Assembly (NCBI RefSeq): GCF_000717655.1
Contig: NZ_JNZY01000014.1
Coordinates: 62,001 to 126,000, forward strand
Reading direction: 5' to 3'
Origin: Streptomyces katrae
GTDB lineage: Bacteria > Actinomycetota > Actinomycetes > Streptomycetales > Streptomycetaceae
DNA length: 64,000 bases
In this document: one piece after another, positions 36,043-45,869 of the stretch
How positions within the stretch are numbered: position 1 is the stretch's first letter
How the letters are laid out: the number at the start of each line of letters is the position of its first letter
Notes under the pieces: generated by a model
What the model saw: the letters and a program-made list of their open reading frames with translations, nothing else
Told to the model about the DNA's origin: nothing
The model's database searches: none
Program-made: the position numbers and the translations under genes

Positions 36043-37965
36043 TCACTTCACGACCGTCAGGGGAAGGAGCTTCTTGCCCGTGGGGCCGATCTGGATGTGA
36101 GTGTCCATCTGCGGGCACACACCGCAGTCGAAGCACGGGGTCCAGCGGCAGTCGTCGACCTCGGTCTCGTCGAGGGCGTCCTGCCAGTCCTCCCAGAGCC
36201 AGTCCTTGTCGAGCCCGGAGTCCAGGTGGTCCCAGGGGAGGACCTCCTCGTACGTGCGCTCGCGCGTCGTGTACCAGGCCACGTCCACGCCGTGGGCCGG
36301 CAGCGTCTTCTCCGCGGCCTCCATCCAGCGGTCGTACGAGAAGTGCTCGCGCCAGCCGTCGAAGCGGCCGCCCGACTCGTACACGGCGCGAATCACGTCG
36401 CCGATGCGGCGGTCGCCGCGCGAGAGCAGGCCCTCGACGATGCCCGGCTTGCCGTCGTGGTAGCGGAAGCCGATGGAGCGGCCGTACTTCTTGTCGGCGC
36501 GGATCTTGTCGCGGAGCTTGCCCAGGCGGGCGTCCGTCTCCTCGGCCGACAGCTGCGGCGCCCACTGGAACGGGGTGTGCGGCTTCGGCACGAACCCGCC
36601 GATCGAGACCGTGCAGCGGATGTCGTTCTGGCCGGAGACCTCGCGGCCCTTGGCGATGACGTTGACCGCCATGTCGCCGATCTGGAGCACGTCCTCGTCG
36701 GTCTCGGTCGGCAGGCCGCACATGAAGTACAGCTTCACCTGGCGCCAGCCGTTGCCGTACGCGGTGGCCACCGTCCGGATCAGGTCCTCTTCCGAGACCA
36801 TCTTGTTGATGACCTTGCGCATGCGCTCGGAGCCGCCCTCGGGGGCGAAGGTCAGTCCGGAGCGGCGCCCGTTGCGGGTCAGCTCGTTCGCCAGGTCCAC
36901 GTTGAACGCGTCCACGCGGGTCGACGGCAGGGACAGGCCCACCTTGTCGTCCGTGTAGCGGTCCGCGAGGCCCTTGGCGATGTCCGCGATCTCGCTGTGG
37001 TCCGCCGAGGAGAGCGACAGGAGGCCGACCTCCTCGAAGCCGGTCGCCTTCAGACCCTTCTCGACCATCTCGCCGATGCCGGTGATGCTTCGCTCCCGCA
37101 CGGGGCGCGTGATCATGCCGGCCTGGCAGAAACGACAGCCGCGGGTGCAGCCGCGGAAGATCTCGACGGACATCCGCTCGTGGACGGTCTCGGCGAGGGG
37201 GACGAGCGGCTGCTTGGGGTACGGCCACTCGTCGAGGTCCATGACCGTGTGCTTGGACACGCGGTACGGGACGCCCGACTTGTTCGGGGCGACGCGCGCG
37301 ATGCGGCCGTCGGGCAGGTAGTCGACGTCGTAGAAGCCGGGCACGTAGACCTGACCGGTCTTGGCCAGGCGGAAGAGGACCTCTTCGCGCCCGCCCGGAC
37401 GGCCCTCCGCCTTCCACGTGCGGATGATCTCGGTCATGTCGAGAACGGCCTGCTCACCGTCGCCGATGACCGCGCAGTCGATGAATTCCGCGATCGGCTC
37501 GGGGTTGAAGGCCGCGTGGCCGCCCGCGAGGACGATGGGGTGGTCGACCGTACGGTTCCGGGCCTCGAGCGGGATGCCCGCCAGGTCCAGGGCCGTGAGC
37601 ATGTTCGTGTAGCCCAGCTCCGTGGAGAAGGACAGGCCGAACACGTCGAAGGCACCCACGGGGCGGTGGCTGTCCACGGTGAACTGCGGCACCTTGTGCT
37701 CGCGCATCAGCTCTTCGAGGTCGGGCCACACGCTGTACGTGCGCTCCGCCAGCACGCCCTCGCGCTCGTTCAGCACCTCGTACAGGATCATGACGCCCTG
37801 GTTGGGCAGACCGACCTCGTACGCGTCCGGGTACATGAGCGCCCAGCGGACGTCACACGAATCCCACGGCTTGACGGTGGAGTTGAGCTCACCGCCGACG
37901 TACTGGATGGGCTTCTGCACATGCGGGAGCAGAGCTTCGAGCTGTGGGAAGACCGACTCGGACAT
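36043..37965 (-). CDS. TIGR03960 family radical SAM protein
   Basis: This 640-residue protein starts at ATG 37965 (MSESVFPQLE). An N-terminal Rossmann-like, B12-binding-type region lies at 1-250 (YVGGELNSTVKPW, ALMYPDAYEVGLPNQG). The iron-sulfur motif GCTRGCRFC has Cys at 273, 277 and 280, followed by the TIM-barrel core with SSADHSEIADI and TFAPEGGSERMR. The C-terminal Cys-rich end WTPCFDCGVCPQMDTHI may bind a second cluster. Members cluster with DUF2344 proteins, RNase E/G and rplU in many bacteria, which hints at RNA or ribosome modification; no reaction is established that I know of. Here the partner gene is separated by a membrane-protein gene. Confidence 0.93.
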   Translation of the reverse strand: MSESVFPQLEALLPHVQKPIQYVGGELNSTVKPWDSCDVRWALMYPDAYEVGLPNQGVMILYEVLNEREGVLAERTYSVWPDLEELMREHKVPQFTVDSHRPVGAFDVFGLSFSTELGYTNMLTALDLAGIPLEARNRTVDHPIVLAGGHAAFNPEPIAEFIDCAVIGDGEQAVLDMTEIIRTWKAEGRPGGREEVLFRLAKTGQVYVPGFYDVDYLPDGRIARVAPNKSGVPYRVSKHTVMDLDEWPYPKQPLVPLAETVHERMSVEIFRGCTRGCRFCQAGMITRPVRERSITGIGEMVEKGLKATGFEEVGLLSLSSADHSEIADIAKGLADRYTDDKVGLSLPSTRVDAFNVDLANELTRNGRRSGLTFAPEGGSERMRKVINKMVSEEDLIRTVATAYGNGWRQVKLYFMCGLPTETDEDVLQIGDMAVNVIAKGREVSGQNDIRCTVSIGGFVPKPHTPFQWAPQLSAEETDARLGKLRDKIRADKKYGRSIGFRYHDGKPGIVEGLLSRGDRRIGDVIRAVYESGGRFDGWREHFSYDRWMEAAEKTLPAHGVDVAWYTTRERTYEEVLPWDHLDSGLDKDWLWEDWQDALDETEVDDCRWTPCFDCGVCPQMDTHIQIGPTGKKLLPLTVVK

Positions 37966-38048
37966 CACGCGACTTTCGTGAAGCGGGCAGGGGGCGACTC
38001 TCAAGCGTAACCCGAGGCGCAGCCGCCACCTGCCGCCAAGATCACCGG

Positions 38049-39572
38049 CTAGGTGCCGAGGTCCGTCCGGAGCACGGGGTCGGAGGCCTTGGCCCATACG
38101 TCCGGGAGGTCCCGTTCTCCCCGCTCGGCGAGGGCCTCCTCGCGGGCGTAGAGCACGCCCCAGGTGAAGGCGGATTCTCCGGCTCCGGCCGCTTGTACGC
38201 CGAGGCCGTGCAGGGCGTCACGGGCGACGACGCTGTCCTGGTGGTCGCCGAGCAGGCTCTGGACCGACTTGACGGCCTTGGCCAGCCGTTTTGCCGGTTT
38301 GCCGAGGGCAGGACGGGCCGCTTCCGCCGCGTAGCGGGCGCGTTTGGCGGCCTTGCGGGCCTCGTGGAGGGCCACGTCGCGCTCGTGGCCCGGTTCCAGG
38401 CGGAGGGCGGCCGAGACACGGGTGGCGAGCCGCTCGTAGTCGCGCAGGACGGCCTTGGGCAGGGCCTTGGCGGCGGGCTTGGCCGCTCCGGGGAGCAGGG
38501 GCGGGTCGGCCAGCAGGGCGTCGAGGGCGTCGAGCAGGGCCTCGTACCGCTTGGCGTCGAGTGCGGCGAGGGCCCGGCGCCGGGTTCCCGAGCGGCGGGC
38601 GTTGTTCCAGGCCCGCAGGCGGGCGCGGACGGGTCCGAGCAGGAGGGTGCGGGGCAGTTCGCCGATGTGGCTCTGGAGCCGCTCGAAGAGGACTTCCTGG
38701 TCGCGGTCGAGGCCGAGCTCGGCGGCCAGCCAGCGCAGCTCTTCGCCGAGGGGGTCGGTGGCGGTGCGGTCGAGGACCTTGCGGTGGGTCTTAAGGGCGC
38801 TGCGCATGCGGCGGCAGGCGACGCGCATCTGGTGGACGGAGTCGGGCAGGTTGCGGCGGACGGCGGGGTCCTGGGCGACGAGGGCGTCGCGCTGTTCGCG
38901 CAGGTACGCGAGGACATGCGCGCCCGCGGTGTCCTCGGCGGGGCCGGGCTCGGGCCGGGGAGGCGGCTCGGTGCCGGTCTCGGTGAGGGCGCGGGCGAGT
39001 TTGGAGGGGGCGTCGGAGACGTGGAGTCCGGCCTTGCGGAACGTCTTCTCGACGGCGTCGAGGAGGGCGGGGTCGACGCCGTCGGCGAGTTCGACCTCGA
39101 CCTCGGTCCAGGATGCGGCGGCCTCGTCGCGCTCGGCGCGGACGTCGTCGGTGGAGAGTTCGGCGAGGAGGGCGCCGTCGGCGTCGAGGAGGTGGGTGAC
39201 GCGGCGCGAGGAGAGCAGCCGGACCTGGGGTTCCAGCGGGGTGTCGCGGACGCGGGAGCGGACGAGGGCGGCGAGGGAGCGGGGGACGGTGTCGCTGAGG
39301 GGGGCGGCGACCTCGTCGCGGACGCCCGGGGAGACGGGCAGTTTGAGGTGCCAGCCGGCGTCGGCGCCGCCGGTGCGCCGTCTGAGGGTGAGGCCGTCGG
39401 CGGCGAGCCGCTGGTCGGGTGTGTCGTAGTAGACCGCGTCGAGGTCGACGGTGCCCTGTTCGGCGACGGCCGCGATCGCGGCCGTGCCGGTCAGGTCCGG
39501 GACTCCGCGGCGCGCGGCCTTGCTCGTCGTGAACTCGAATTTGCGCTCGATCTCGCGTTTCGTGTCCGCCAT
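38049..39572 (-). CDS. CYTH and CHAD domain protein (polyphosphate-related)
   Basis: The protein has 507 residues. The N-terminal CYTH triphosphate tunnel domain (about 1-205) has the ExExK-type EIERKFE at residues 7-13, and acidic/basic strands such as LTLRRRTGGADAGWHLKLP. The C-terminal CHAD domain (about 225-500) is a helical bundle with conserved His/Arg: SVHQMRVACRRMRSALKTHRKV and HEARKAAKRARYAAE. CYTH domains hydrolyse triphosphates or polyphosphate, and CHAD binds polyphosphate granules. The gene lies between rodA and the radical-SAM gene on the same strand, each with short gaps. Confidence 0.95.
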   Translation of the reverse strand: MADTKREIERKFEFTTSKAARRGVPDLTGTAAIAAVAEQGTVDLDAVYYDTPDQRLAADGLTLRRRTGGADAGWHLKLPVSPGVRDEVAAPLSDTVPRSLAALVRSRVRDTPLEPQVRLLSSRRVTHLLDADGALLAELSTDDVRAERDEAAASWTEVEVELADGVDPALLDAVEKTFRKAGLHVSDAPSKLARALTETGTEPPPRPEPGPAEDTAGAHVLAYLREQRDALVAQDPAVRRNLPDSVHQMRVACRRMRSALKTHRKVLDRTATDPLGEELRWLAAELGLDRDQEVLFERLQSHIGELPRTLLLGPVRARLRAWNNARRSGTRRRALAALDAKRYEALLDALDALLADPPLLPGAAKPAAKALPKAVLRDYERLATRVSAALRLEPGHERDVALHEARKAAKRARYAAEAARPALGKPAKRLAKAVKSVQSLLGDHQDSVVARDALHGLGVQAAGAGESAFTWGVLYAREEALAERGERDLPDVWAKASDPVLRTDLGT

Positions 39573-39655
39573 GCATCGAATTTAGTCCTGAACGGATCAC
39601 GACGGCAGGGTGAACGGCGAATCGACGGCGCAATGCGGCCGAAGACCGGTCCCCG

Positions 39656-40855
39656 CTAGGCCGACATCGGCCGTTGCACCCTGATCGACTGGAGTAGTCC
39701 GACCGCGACCCACACCGCGAACATGGACGAGCCTCCGTAGGAGACGAACGGCAGCGGCAGCCCCGCCACCGGCATGATCCCGAGGGTCATCCCGATGTTC
39801 TCGAACGCCTGGAAGGCGAACCAGGCGATGATCCCGGCGGACACGATCGTCCCGTACAGCTCGGTGGTCTCGCGGGCGATCATGCAGGCCCGCCAGAGGA
39901 TGATGCCGAGCAGGACCAGGATCAGCCCGGCGCCGACGAAGCCCAGCTCCTCCCCCGCAACGGTGAAGACGAAGTCGGTCTGCTGCTCCGGCACGAACTG
40001 GCCGGTGGTCTGCGAGCCCTTGAAGAGCCCGGAGCCGGTCAGCCCGCCGGAGCCGATGGCGATGCGCGCCTGGTTGGTGTTGTAGCCGACGCCCGCGGGG
40101 TCGAGGTCGGGGTTGGCGAAGGCCGCGAAGCGGTTGATCTGGTACTCGTCGAGCACGCCGAGCTGCCAGATCAGGATGGCCCCGGCCGCGCCGGAGCCCA
40201 TCAGCCCCAGCACCCAGCGGTTGGAGGCGCCGGAGGCGAGCAGGACGCCGAGCACGATGATGACCATGACCATGACGGAGCCGAGGTCGGGCATCAGCAT
40301 GACGATGCCCATCGGCGCGGCGGCCAGGCACAGCGCCTTGACCACGGTGCGGTGGTCGGGGTGGGCGAGGTCGCCCGCGTCCACCCGGGTGGCCAGCAGC
40401 ATGGCCATGACCAGGATGATCGTGATCTTCACGAACTCGGAGGGCTGGAGCGAGAAGCCGCCGCCGATCACGATCCACGCGTGGGCGCCGTTGATGGTGG
40501 CGCCGAGCGGGGTCAGCACGGCGAGGATGAGCACGAGGGAGAGCCCGTACAGGATCGGCACGGCGCCGCGCAGGGTGCGGTGGCCGAGCCAGACGGTGCC
40601 GATCATCAGGACGAGCCCGATGCCGGTGTTCAGGGCGTGCCGGACCAGGAAGTAGTACGGGTCTCCCTGGTTGAGCTGGGTGCGGTTGCGGGTCGCCGAC
40701 CACACCAGCAGGGCGCCGATGAAGGACAGGGCGAGTGCCGACAGGAGTATCGGCCAGTCGAGCCGGCGCAGCACCGAGTCGCGCGAGGTCAGTTTGGCCA
40801 TCGCGCCGCGCTCGGGCGCGTACCGGGATACGGAGAACTTGTTGGCGGTCTGCAT
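39656..40855 (-). CDS. rodA: RodA/FtsW/SpoVE-family peptidoglycan glycosyltransferase
   Basis: SEDS family proteins polymerise lipid II together with a class B PBP. The 399-residue protein has about ten membrane helices: WPILLSALALSFIGALLVW at the start and AGLPLPFVSYGGSSMFAVWVAVGLL at the end, with the hallmark GGGFSLQPSEFVKI loop. The start ATG 40855 lies 14 nt after the pbp2 stop, consistent with the cotranscription seen in Streptomyces mre clusters. In S. coelicolor the gene at this place (sfr) works in spore-wall synthesis. Confidence 0.96.
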   Translation of the reverse strand: MQTANKFSVSRYAPERGAMAKLTSRDSVLRRLDWPILLSALALSFIGALLVWSATRNRTQLNQGDPYYFLVRHALNTGIGLVLMIGTVWLGHRTLRGAVPILYGLSLVLILAVLTPLGATINGAHAWIVIGGGFSLQPSEFVKITIILVMAMLLATRVDAGDLAHPDHRTVVKALCLAAAPMGIVMLMPDLGSVMVMVIIVLGVLLASGASNRWVLGLMGSGAAGAILIWQLGVLDEYQINRFAAFANPDLDPAGVGYNTNQARIAIGSGGLTGSGLFKGSQTTGQFVPEQQTDFVFTVAGEELGFVGAGLILVLLGIILWRACMIARETTELYGTIVSAGIIAWFAFQAFENIGMTLGIMPVAGLPLPFVSYGGSSMFAVWVAVGLLQSIRVQRPMSA

Positions 40856-40869
40856 GTCGGTTTCGGTCC

Positions 40870-43047
40870 TCAGTCGTGCCGTGCGGGGGACGCGGCGGGC
40901 GGCCCGGCGAGCGCGGGGGCCGGCTCTTCCGGCGACGGCGGCACGTACGGCCGGATCTCGGGGGATTCGATGGAGCCGTCGGGGTCGATCTTGGGCAGTT
41001 TGGTCTCCGGTCCCAGCAGCAGGGCCTTCTTCAGGTCCTGCTTGCCCTCCATGTCGAGACCGTAGAGGGCGTTGTAGAGGTTGCGGACGGCGGGGCCGGA
41101 GGCTCCGGAGCCGGTGCCGCCCTGGGAGATCGTCATGACGATCGTGAAGTCCTTGGTGTAGGTCGCCAGCCAGGACGTGGTCTGCTTGCCGTAGACCTGG
41201 GCGGTGCCGGTCTTGGCGTGCATCGGGATCTTGTCCATCGGCCAGCCCGTGAACCGCCAGGCAGCGGTGCCGCCGGGCTCGACGACCATGCGCAGGCCCT
41301 TGTCCAGGTTGCCGATGGTCTTGGCGTCGATCGGCAGCCTCCCGTGCGCCCGCGGCTTGATCATCTCCACGCGCTTGCCGTCGGGGCTGATCACGGCCTT
41401 GCCGACCGTGGGGTCGTAAAGGGTGCCCCCGTTGCTGATCGCGGAGTAGATGGTGGCCATCTGAATGGGTGTGACGAGTACGTCGCCCTGCCCGATGGCG
41501 AAGTTGATGCTGTCGTAGGCCTTCAGCTGATTGCCTTCGAGGCAGCTCTCGTAGGCGATCTGCTCGACGTAGGTGCCGCCCTTCTTGCCCTGCTTGCACC
41601 AGGAGTCCTTGTTGGCCTTCCAGAAGCTCTGCTTCCACCTGCGGTCGGGGATACGGCCGGTGACCTCGTTCGGCAGGTCGACGCCGGTCTCGGCGCCGAG
41701 TCCGAACTCCCGGGCGGTCCGGTAGAACCAGTCGTGGGCGTCCTTCTTGGGCGTGAGGCCGCCGTCGCGCTGCCACTCCTTGTGCCCGAGGGCGTAGAAG
41801 ACGGTGTTGCACGAGAACTTGAGGGCTTCGCCCAGGGTGATGGGGCCGTGCCCCTTGGACTCGAAGTTCGCGAAGCTCCGGCCGCCCATGTTGTAGGAGG
41901 CGCTGCAGTTGTACTTGCCGTCGAAGTCGTAGCCGGCCCGCACGGCGGCGCTCGCCGACACCACCTTGAAGATGGAGCCGGCGGGGGCCTGGCCCTGGAT
42001 GGCCCGGTTCAGCAGCGGGTAGTTGGAGTTCTTGCTGGTGAGCCTGGCGTAGTCCTTGCCGGAAATGCCGCCGACCCAGGCGTTGGGGTCGTAGTCGGGC
42101 TGGGAGGCCATCGCGACGACCCGGCCGGTCTTGGCCTCCATGACGACGACGGCGCCCGAGTCGGCCTCGTACTTGCGGCCGGTGATGTTGTCGGTCTCGT
42201 TGCGGACCGTCTTCATCGCCTGCTGGAGCTCGTACTCGGCGACGGCCTGGACCCGGGCGTCGATGCTGGTGACGAGGGTGGCCCCGGCCACGCCCGGGTC
42301 GGACTTGGTCTGGCCCATGACCCGGCCGAGGTTGTCGACTTCGTACGAGGTGACTTCCGCCTTGCCGCGCAACTGCTTGTCGTAGGTGCGTTCGATCCCG
42401 GAGCGGCCGACCTGGTCGGAGCGCAGGTGCGGCGAGTCGGTGTCCTTGGCCTTCTGGATCTCGTCGTCGGTGACCGGCGAGAGGTAGCCCAGCACCTGCG
42501 CGGTGCGGGCCCCGCCGGGGGCCGGGTAGCGGCGGACGGCGGTGGGCTCCGCGGTGATGCCGGGGAACTCCTCGGGGCGTTCGCGCAGCTGCAGCGCCTG
42601 CTGCGTGGTGGCTTCGAGCGTGACCGGAATCGGCTGGTACGGGGAGCCGTTCCAGCAGGGCGCGGGGGTCTGGGAGTCGCAGAGCCGGACCTTTTCCATG
42701 ACCTCCTTGGGGCTCATGTCCAGGACGTCGGCGAGACGGGTCATGACGCCCTTGCCCTTGTCCTTCATCTTCATGAGCTTGGTGCGGCTGGCGGAGACGA
42801 CCAGGCGGGTCTCGTTGTCGGCGAGCGGGACCCCGCGGGCGTCGAGGATCGAGCCGCGCACGGCCGGCTGGACGACCCGCTGGACGTGGTTGCTCTTCGC
42901 TTCGTGGTAGTACTCCGCGCCGTCGCGGATCTGGAGGAACCAGAGCCGGCCGCCGAGGGTGAACAGCGTGGAGAAGACGAGGACCTGGATCATCATCAGC
43001 CGGATGTGCACCCGCGAGGTGCGGCCGGTCTCCGGATTGTTGGTCAC
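40870..43047 (-). CDS. mrdA: Penicillin-binding protein 2, class B transpeptidase
   Basis: This transpeptidase cross-links peptidoglycan in the spore-wall/elongation complex. The protein has 725 residues. The N-terminal membrane helix is about 18-38. The PBP dimerisation domain contains RGSILDARGVPLAD. The penicillin-binding motifs are SIFK (S358-K361), SCN (S412) and KTG (K612). The frame between mreD and rodA, with gaps of about 13 nt each side, supports one operon mreC-mreD-pbp2-rodA. S. coelicolor PBP2 in this cluster is reported to be phosphorylated by Ser/Thr kinases; not testable here. Confidence 0.97.
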   Translation of the reverse strand: MTNNPETGRTSRVHIRLMMIQVLVFSTLFTLGGRLWFLQIRDGAEYYHEAKSNHVQRVVQPAVRGSILDARGVPLADNETRLVVSASRTKLMKMKDKGKGVMTRLADVLDMSPKEVMEKVRLCDSQTPAPCWNGSPYQPIPVTLEATTQQALQLRERPEEFPGITAEPTAVRRYPAPGGARTAQVLGYLSPVTDDEIQKAKDTDSPHLRSDQVGRSGIERTYDKQLRGKAEVTSYEVDNLGRVMGQTKSDPGVAGATLVTSIDARVQAVAEYELQQAMKTVRNETDNITGRKYEADSGAVVVMEAKTGRVVAMASQPDYDPNAWVGGISGKDYARLTSKNSNYPLLNRAIQGQAPAGSIFKVVSASAAVRAGYDFDGKYNCSASYNMGGRSFANFESKGHGPITLGEALKFSCNTVFYALGHKEWQRDGGLTPKKDAHDWFYRTAREFGLGAETGVDLPNEVTGRIPDRRWKQSFWKANKDSWCKQGKKGGTYVEQIAYESCLEGNQLKAYDSINFAIGQGDVLVTPIQMATIYSAISNGGTLYDPTVGKAVISPDGKRVEMIKPRAHGRLPIDAKTIGNLDKGLRMVVEPGGTAAWRFTGWPMDKIPMHAKTGTAQVYGKQTTSWLATYTKDFTIVMTISQGGTGSGASGPAVRNLYNALYGLDMEGKQDLKKALLLGPETKLPKIDPDGSIESPEIRPYVPPSPEEPAPALAGPPAASPARHD

Positions 43048-43060
43048 GCCTGCTCCTCCC

Positions 43061-43765
43061 TCACAGCTTCTTGATGCTCTTCACACCCTTGACCGGCTTG
43101 ACGCCCTTTATCCGGCCGGCCTTGTTGGCACGGCTGCGGGCCGTCTTCAGCCGCAGGCCGCCGCGCTGGCTGCCGATGCGCAGGCCGGTGCCGCCGGAGA
43201 GCCAGCCGGAGGACACGTCGGCGGTCTTGGCCTGTCCGCCGTTCGCCTCGACGGCCATCGGGTCGTTCTCGGCGCGCCGGGCGAGCGCCATGATGAACGG
43301 CACGGTGAACGGGGCGAGCAGCAGGTCGTAGAGGGTCGCCGTGAACAGCAGCCCGGTCAGGCCCACGTGGCGGGCGGCGGTGTCGCCGACGAGGGCGCCC
43401 ACGCTCGCGTAGAGCAAGGTGGAGCCGATCGCGGCGGCGACGACGGTCAGCATCGGGCCCCAGGCGGAGCGGAACCGCCCGGAGTCGGGGCGGACCAGGC
43501 CGGCGGCGTACCCGATGACGCACAGGACGAGCGCGTACCGCCCGGCGGCGTGGTCGGCGGGCGGGGCCAGGTCGGCGAGGAGTCCGGCGGCGAAGCCGAT
43601 GAGCGCGCCGCTGAGGTGTCCGTACACGAGGGCCAGGGCGACGACGGTGAGCAGGACCAGGTCGGGTACGGCGCCGGGCAGTTGCAGCCGGCCCAGGACG
43701 GAGACCTGGACGACGAGGGCGACCACGACGAGCGTGGCCGAGAGCAGGATCCGGTTGAAGCGCAT
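43061..43765 (-). CDS. mreD: Rod shape-determining protein MreD
   Basis: MreD is a small polytopic membrane partner of MreC and PBP2. The 234-residue protein has about five or six helices in residues 1-165 (ILLSATLVVVALVVQVSVLGRLQLPGAVPDLVLLTVVALAL), then a basic Lys/Arg-rich cytoplasmic tail with KGVKPVKGVKSIKKL repeats. The tail is longer than in Gram-negative MreD. It lies 12 nt after mreC. Confidence 0.93.
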   Translation of the reverse strand: MRFNRILLSATLVVVALVVQVSVLGRLQLPGAVPDLVLLTVVALALVYGHLSGALIGFAAGLLADLAPPADHAAGRYALVLCVIGYAAGLVRPDSGRFRSAWGPMLTVVAAAIGSTLLYASVGALVGDTAARHVGLTGLLFTATLYDLLLAPFTVPFIMALARRAENDPMAVEANGGQAKTADVSSGWLSGGTGLRIGSQRGGLRLKTARSRANKAGRIKGVKPVKGVKSIKKL

Positions 43766-43777
43766 GAGGGTCAGCTC

Positions 43778-44722
43778 CTACTCGTCGTCCGGCTTGCCGG
43801 GCACACTGGCGGACGGTGACGGGGTGACCGTGACGGTGACCGTCGGGGTGGGTTTCACCTCGGGCTTGGGGGGCAGGACGGCGTCGCGCGGGTCCTCGCG
43901 CGGCGGCATGACGACGACGCCGACGATGTCGAGGCGCGAGAAGCCCACGAACGGGCGCACCCAGACGGTGCGGGTCAGGTCGCCGCGCGAGGGGTCGACC
44001 TTGACCACCTCGCCGATCGGGACGCCGGGCACGAACGGCTTGTTGCCGCGGGAGCCGAACGTGACGAGCCGGTCGCCGGGGCTGACCTTGGCCTTGCCGT
44101 TGAGCATCTGCACGGACAGGGAGCGGTCGCCCTGGCCGGTGGCGAAGCCCAGTTCGCCGGTCTTCTCCAGGCGGGTGCCCACGGTGAAGTCGGGGTCGTT
44201 GGCGAGGACGACGGTGGCGGTGTCGGGGCCGACGGTGGCGACCCGGCCGACGAGCCCGTCCCCGTTGAGGACGGTCATGTCGCGTTCGATGCCGTCCTTG
44301 CTGCCGGCGTCGATGGTGACGGTCCAGGAGAAGCCCTGGGCCGCTCCTATGGCGATGACCTCGGCGCCCTTGATGCCGTACTGACCGGCGCCGGCCCGCT
44401 TGAGCATCTCGTCGAGCTCGCGGATGCGGCTGCGGGTCTGGTCGTCGCTGCCCAGCTTGGCCTTCAGCGCCGCGTTCTCGCGCTCCAGCGCGGCGATGCG
44501 GTTGTGGCGCTCGCCGGAGTCCCGTACCGCCCCTATGGCGTTGGCGACCGGGTCGACCGCGGTCGCGACGCCCTCCTCGACCGGGCCGAAGACCGCTGCG
44601 GCGGCCTGCCGGGCGCCGTCGACCGGTGACTCCTCGCCTGCCCTGATGTCCACCGTGATCAATGCGAACGCGATGGCGATCAGGAGCACCAGGAGCAGCC
44701 GGCTTTCTCGTGTGTCCCTCAC
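43778..44722 (-). CDS. mreC: Rod shape-determining protein MreC
   Basis: MreC is a bitopic scaffold for the wall-synthesis complex. From GTG 44722 it has 314 residues: membrane helix at 7-26 (LLLVLLIAIAFALITVDI), a coiled coil at about 60-105 (RHNRIAALERENAALKAKL) and two beta-barrel domains (NDPDFTVG, RPFVGFSRLDIVGVVV). A Pro/Thr tail follows. An in-frame start 35 codons upstream exists but would cross the mreB 3' region; VRDTRESR agrees with the usual N-terminus. Confidence 0.94.
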   Translation of the reverse strand: MRDTRESRLLLVLLIAIAFALITVDIRAGEESPVDGARQAAAAVFGPVEEGVATAVDPVANAIGAVRDSGERHNRIAALERENAALKAKLGSDDQTRSRIRELDEMLKRAGAGQYGIKGAEVIAIGAAQGFSWTVTIDAGSKDGIERDMTVLNGDGLVGRVATVGPDTATVVLANDPDFTVGTRLEKTGELGFATGQGDRSLSVQMLNGKAKVSPGDRLVTFGSRGNKPFVPGVPIGEVVKVDPSRGDLTRTVWVRPFVGFSRLDIVGVVVMPPREDPRDAVLPPKPEVKPTPTVTVTVTPSPSASVPGKPDDE

Positions 44723-44773
44723 GTGCGGCGGCCGTGCCTTCCTCGTCGGATTGTTCTTCGTCTGTATATCAAC

Positions 44774-44813
44774 GATCCGCCGCACGGGCGCGGCAGCACC
44801 CGTACGGCGGATC
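44774..44813 (-). terminator. Hairpin between mreB and mreC
   Basis: GATCCGCCG.ACGGG and CCCGT.CGGCGGATC arms flank a 10-nt loop in the 127-nt gap downstream of mreB. It may partly terminate mreB transcripts, allowing separate mreB and mreCD-pbp2-rodA control. Confidence 0.55.
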
Positions 44814-44849
44814 CTTGTGTTCCGCATGGCCCCCGGACGGGGGTCTGTA

Positions 44850-45869
44850 TCAGCGCCGGGGCTGGGCGTCCAGGACCTGCTGGAGCGCCTCGAACTCCTC
44901 CACGCACTTGCCGGAGCCGAGCGCGACGGAGTCGAGCGGGTCCTCGGCGATGTGGATCGGCATGCCCGTCTCGCGGCGCAGCCGCTCGTCGAGCCCGCGC
45001 AGCAGGGCGCCGCCGCCGGTCAGGACGATGCCGCGGTCCATGATGTCGCCGGAGAGCTCCGGCGGGCACTTGTCCAGGGTCGTCTTGACCGCGTCGACAA
45101 TGGCGTTGACCGGCTCCTCGATGGCCTTGCGGACCTCGGCCGCGGAGATCACGACCGTCTTGGGGAGTCCGGAGACCAGGTCCCGGCCGCGGATTTCGGT
45201 GTGCTCGTCCTTGTCGAGGTCGTAGGCCGACCCGATGGTGATCTTGATCTGCTCCGCGGTCCGCTCACCGAGGAGGAGGGAGTACTCCTTCTTGATGTGC
45301 TGGATGATCGCGTTGTCGAGCTCGTCGCCGGCCACCCGGATGGACTGGGCCGTGACGATTCCGCCGAGGGAGATGACGGCGACCTCGGTGGTGCCGCCGC
45401 CGATGTCCACGACCATGTTGCCAGTGGCCTCGTGGACGGGCAGGCCCGAGCCGATGGCGGCGGCCATGGGCTCCTCGATGATGTGCACCTGGCGGGCGCC
45501 GGCCTGCGTGGACGCCTCGATGACGGCGCGCCGCTCCACTCCCGTGATGCCGGAGGGAACGCAGACCACGACGCGCGGACGGGCCAGGTAGCGGCGCTTG
45601 TGGATCTTGAGGATGAAGTACCGGAGCATACGCTCGGTGATCTCGAAGTCGGCGATCACGCCGTCCTTGAGGGGCCTGACGGCGACGATGTTGCCGGGCG
45701 TCCGGCCGATCATCTTCTTCGCCTCGGAGCCGACCGCCAGGATGCCGCCGGTGTTCGTGTTGATGGCGACCACGGACGGCTCGTTCAGGACGATCCCCCG
45801 GCCCCTCACGTACACCAGCGTGTTGGCGGTCCCGAGGTCGATCGCCATGTCACGGCCGATGAACGACAT
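44850..45869 (-). CDS. mreB: Rod shape-determining protein MreB, actin-like
   Basis: This filament-forming actin homologue in Streptomyces acts mainly in spore-wall thickening. From ATG 45869 (AAGGGG 6 nt upstream) it has 339 residues; an upstream ATG (MGNKGNN) has a poorer site. Phosphate loops [11 protein letters not shown] and [11 protein letters not shown], and the adenosine motif [14 protein letters not shown], are clear. The 294 nt to ndk contain the ndk terminator and the likely mreB promoters. Confidence 0.98.
   Translation of the reverse strand: MSFIGRDMAIDLGTANTLVYVRGRGIVLNEPSVVAINTNTGGILAVGSEAKKMIGRTPGNIVAVRPLKDGVIADFEITERMLRYFILKIHKRRYLARPRVVVCVPSGITGVERRAVIEASTQAGARQVHIIEEPMAAAIGSGLPVHEATGNMVVDIGGGTTEVAVISLGGIVTAQSIRVAGDELDNAIIQHIKKEYSLLLGERTAEQIKITIGSAYDLDKDEHTEIRGRDLVSGLPKTVVISAAEVRKAIEEPVNAIVDAVKTTLDKCPPELSGDIMDRGIVLTGGGALLRGLDERLRRETGMPIHIAEDPLDSVALGSGKCVEEFEALQQVLDAQPRR

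Noticed and set aside
44723..44827. Longer MreC N-terminus (35 extra residues)
   Set aside because: It would span the mreB-mreC hairpin and precede the normal VRDTRESR N-terminus before the membrane helix.
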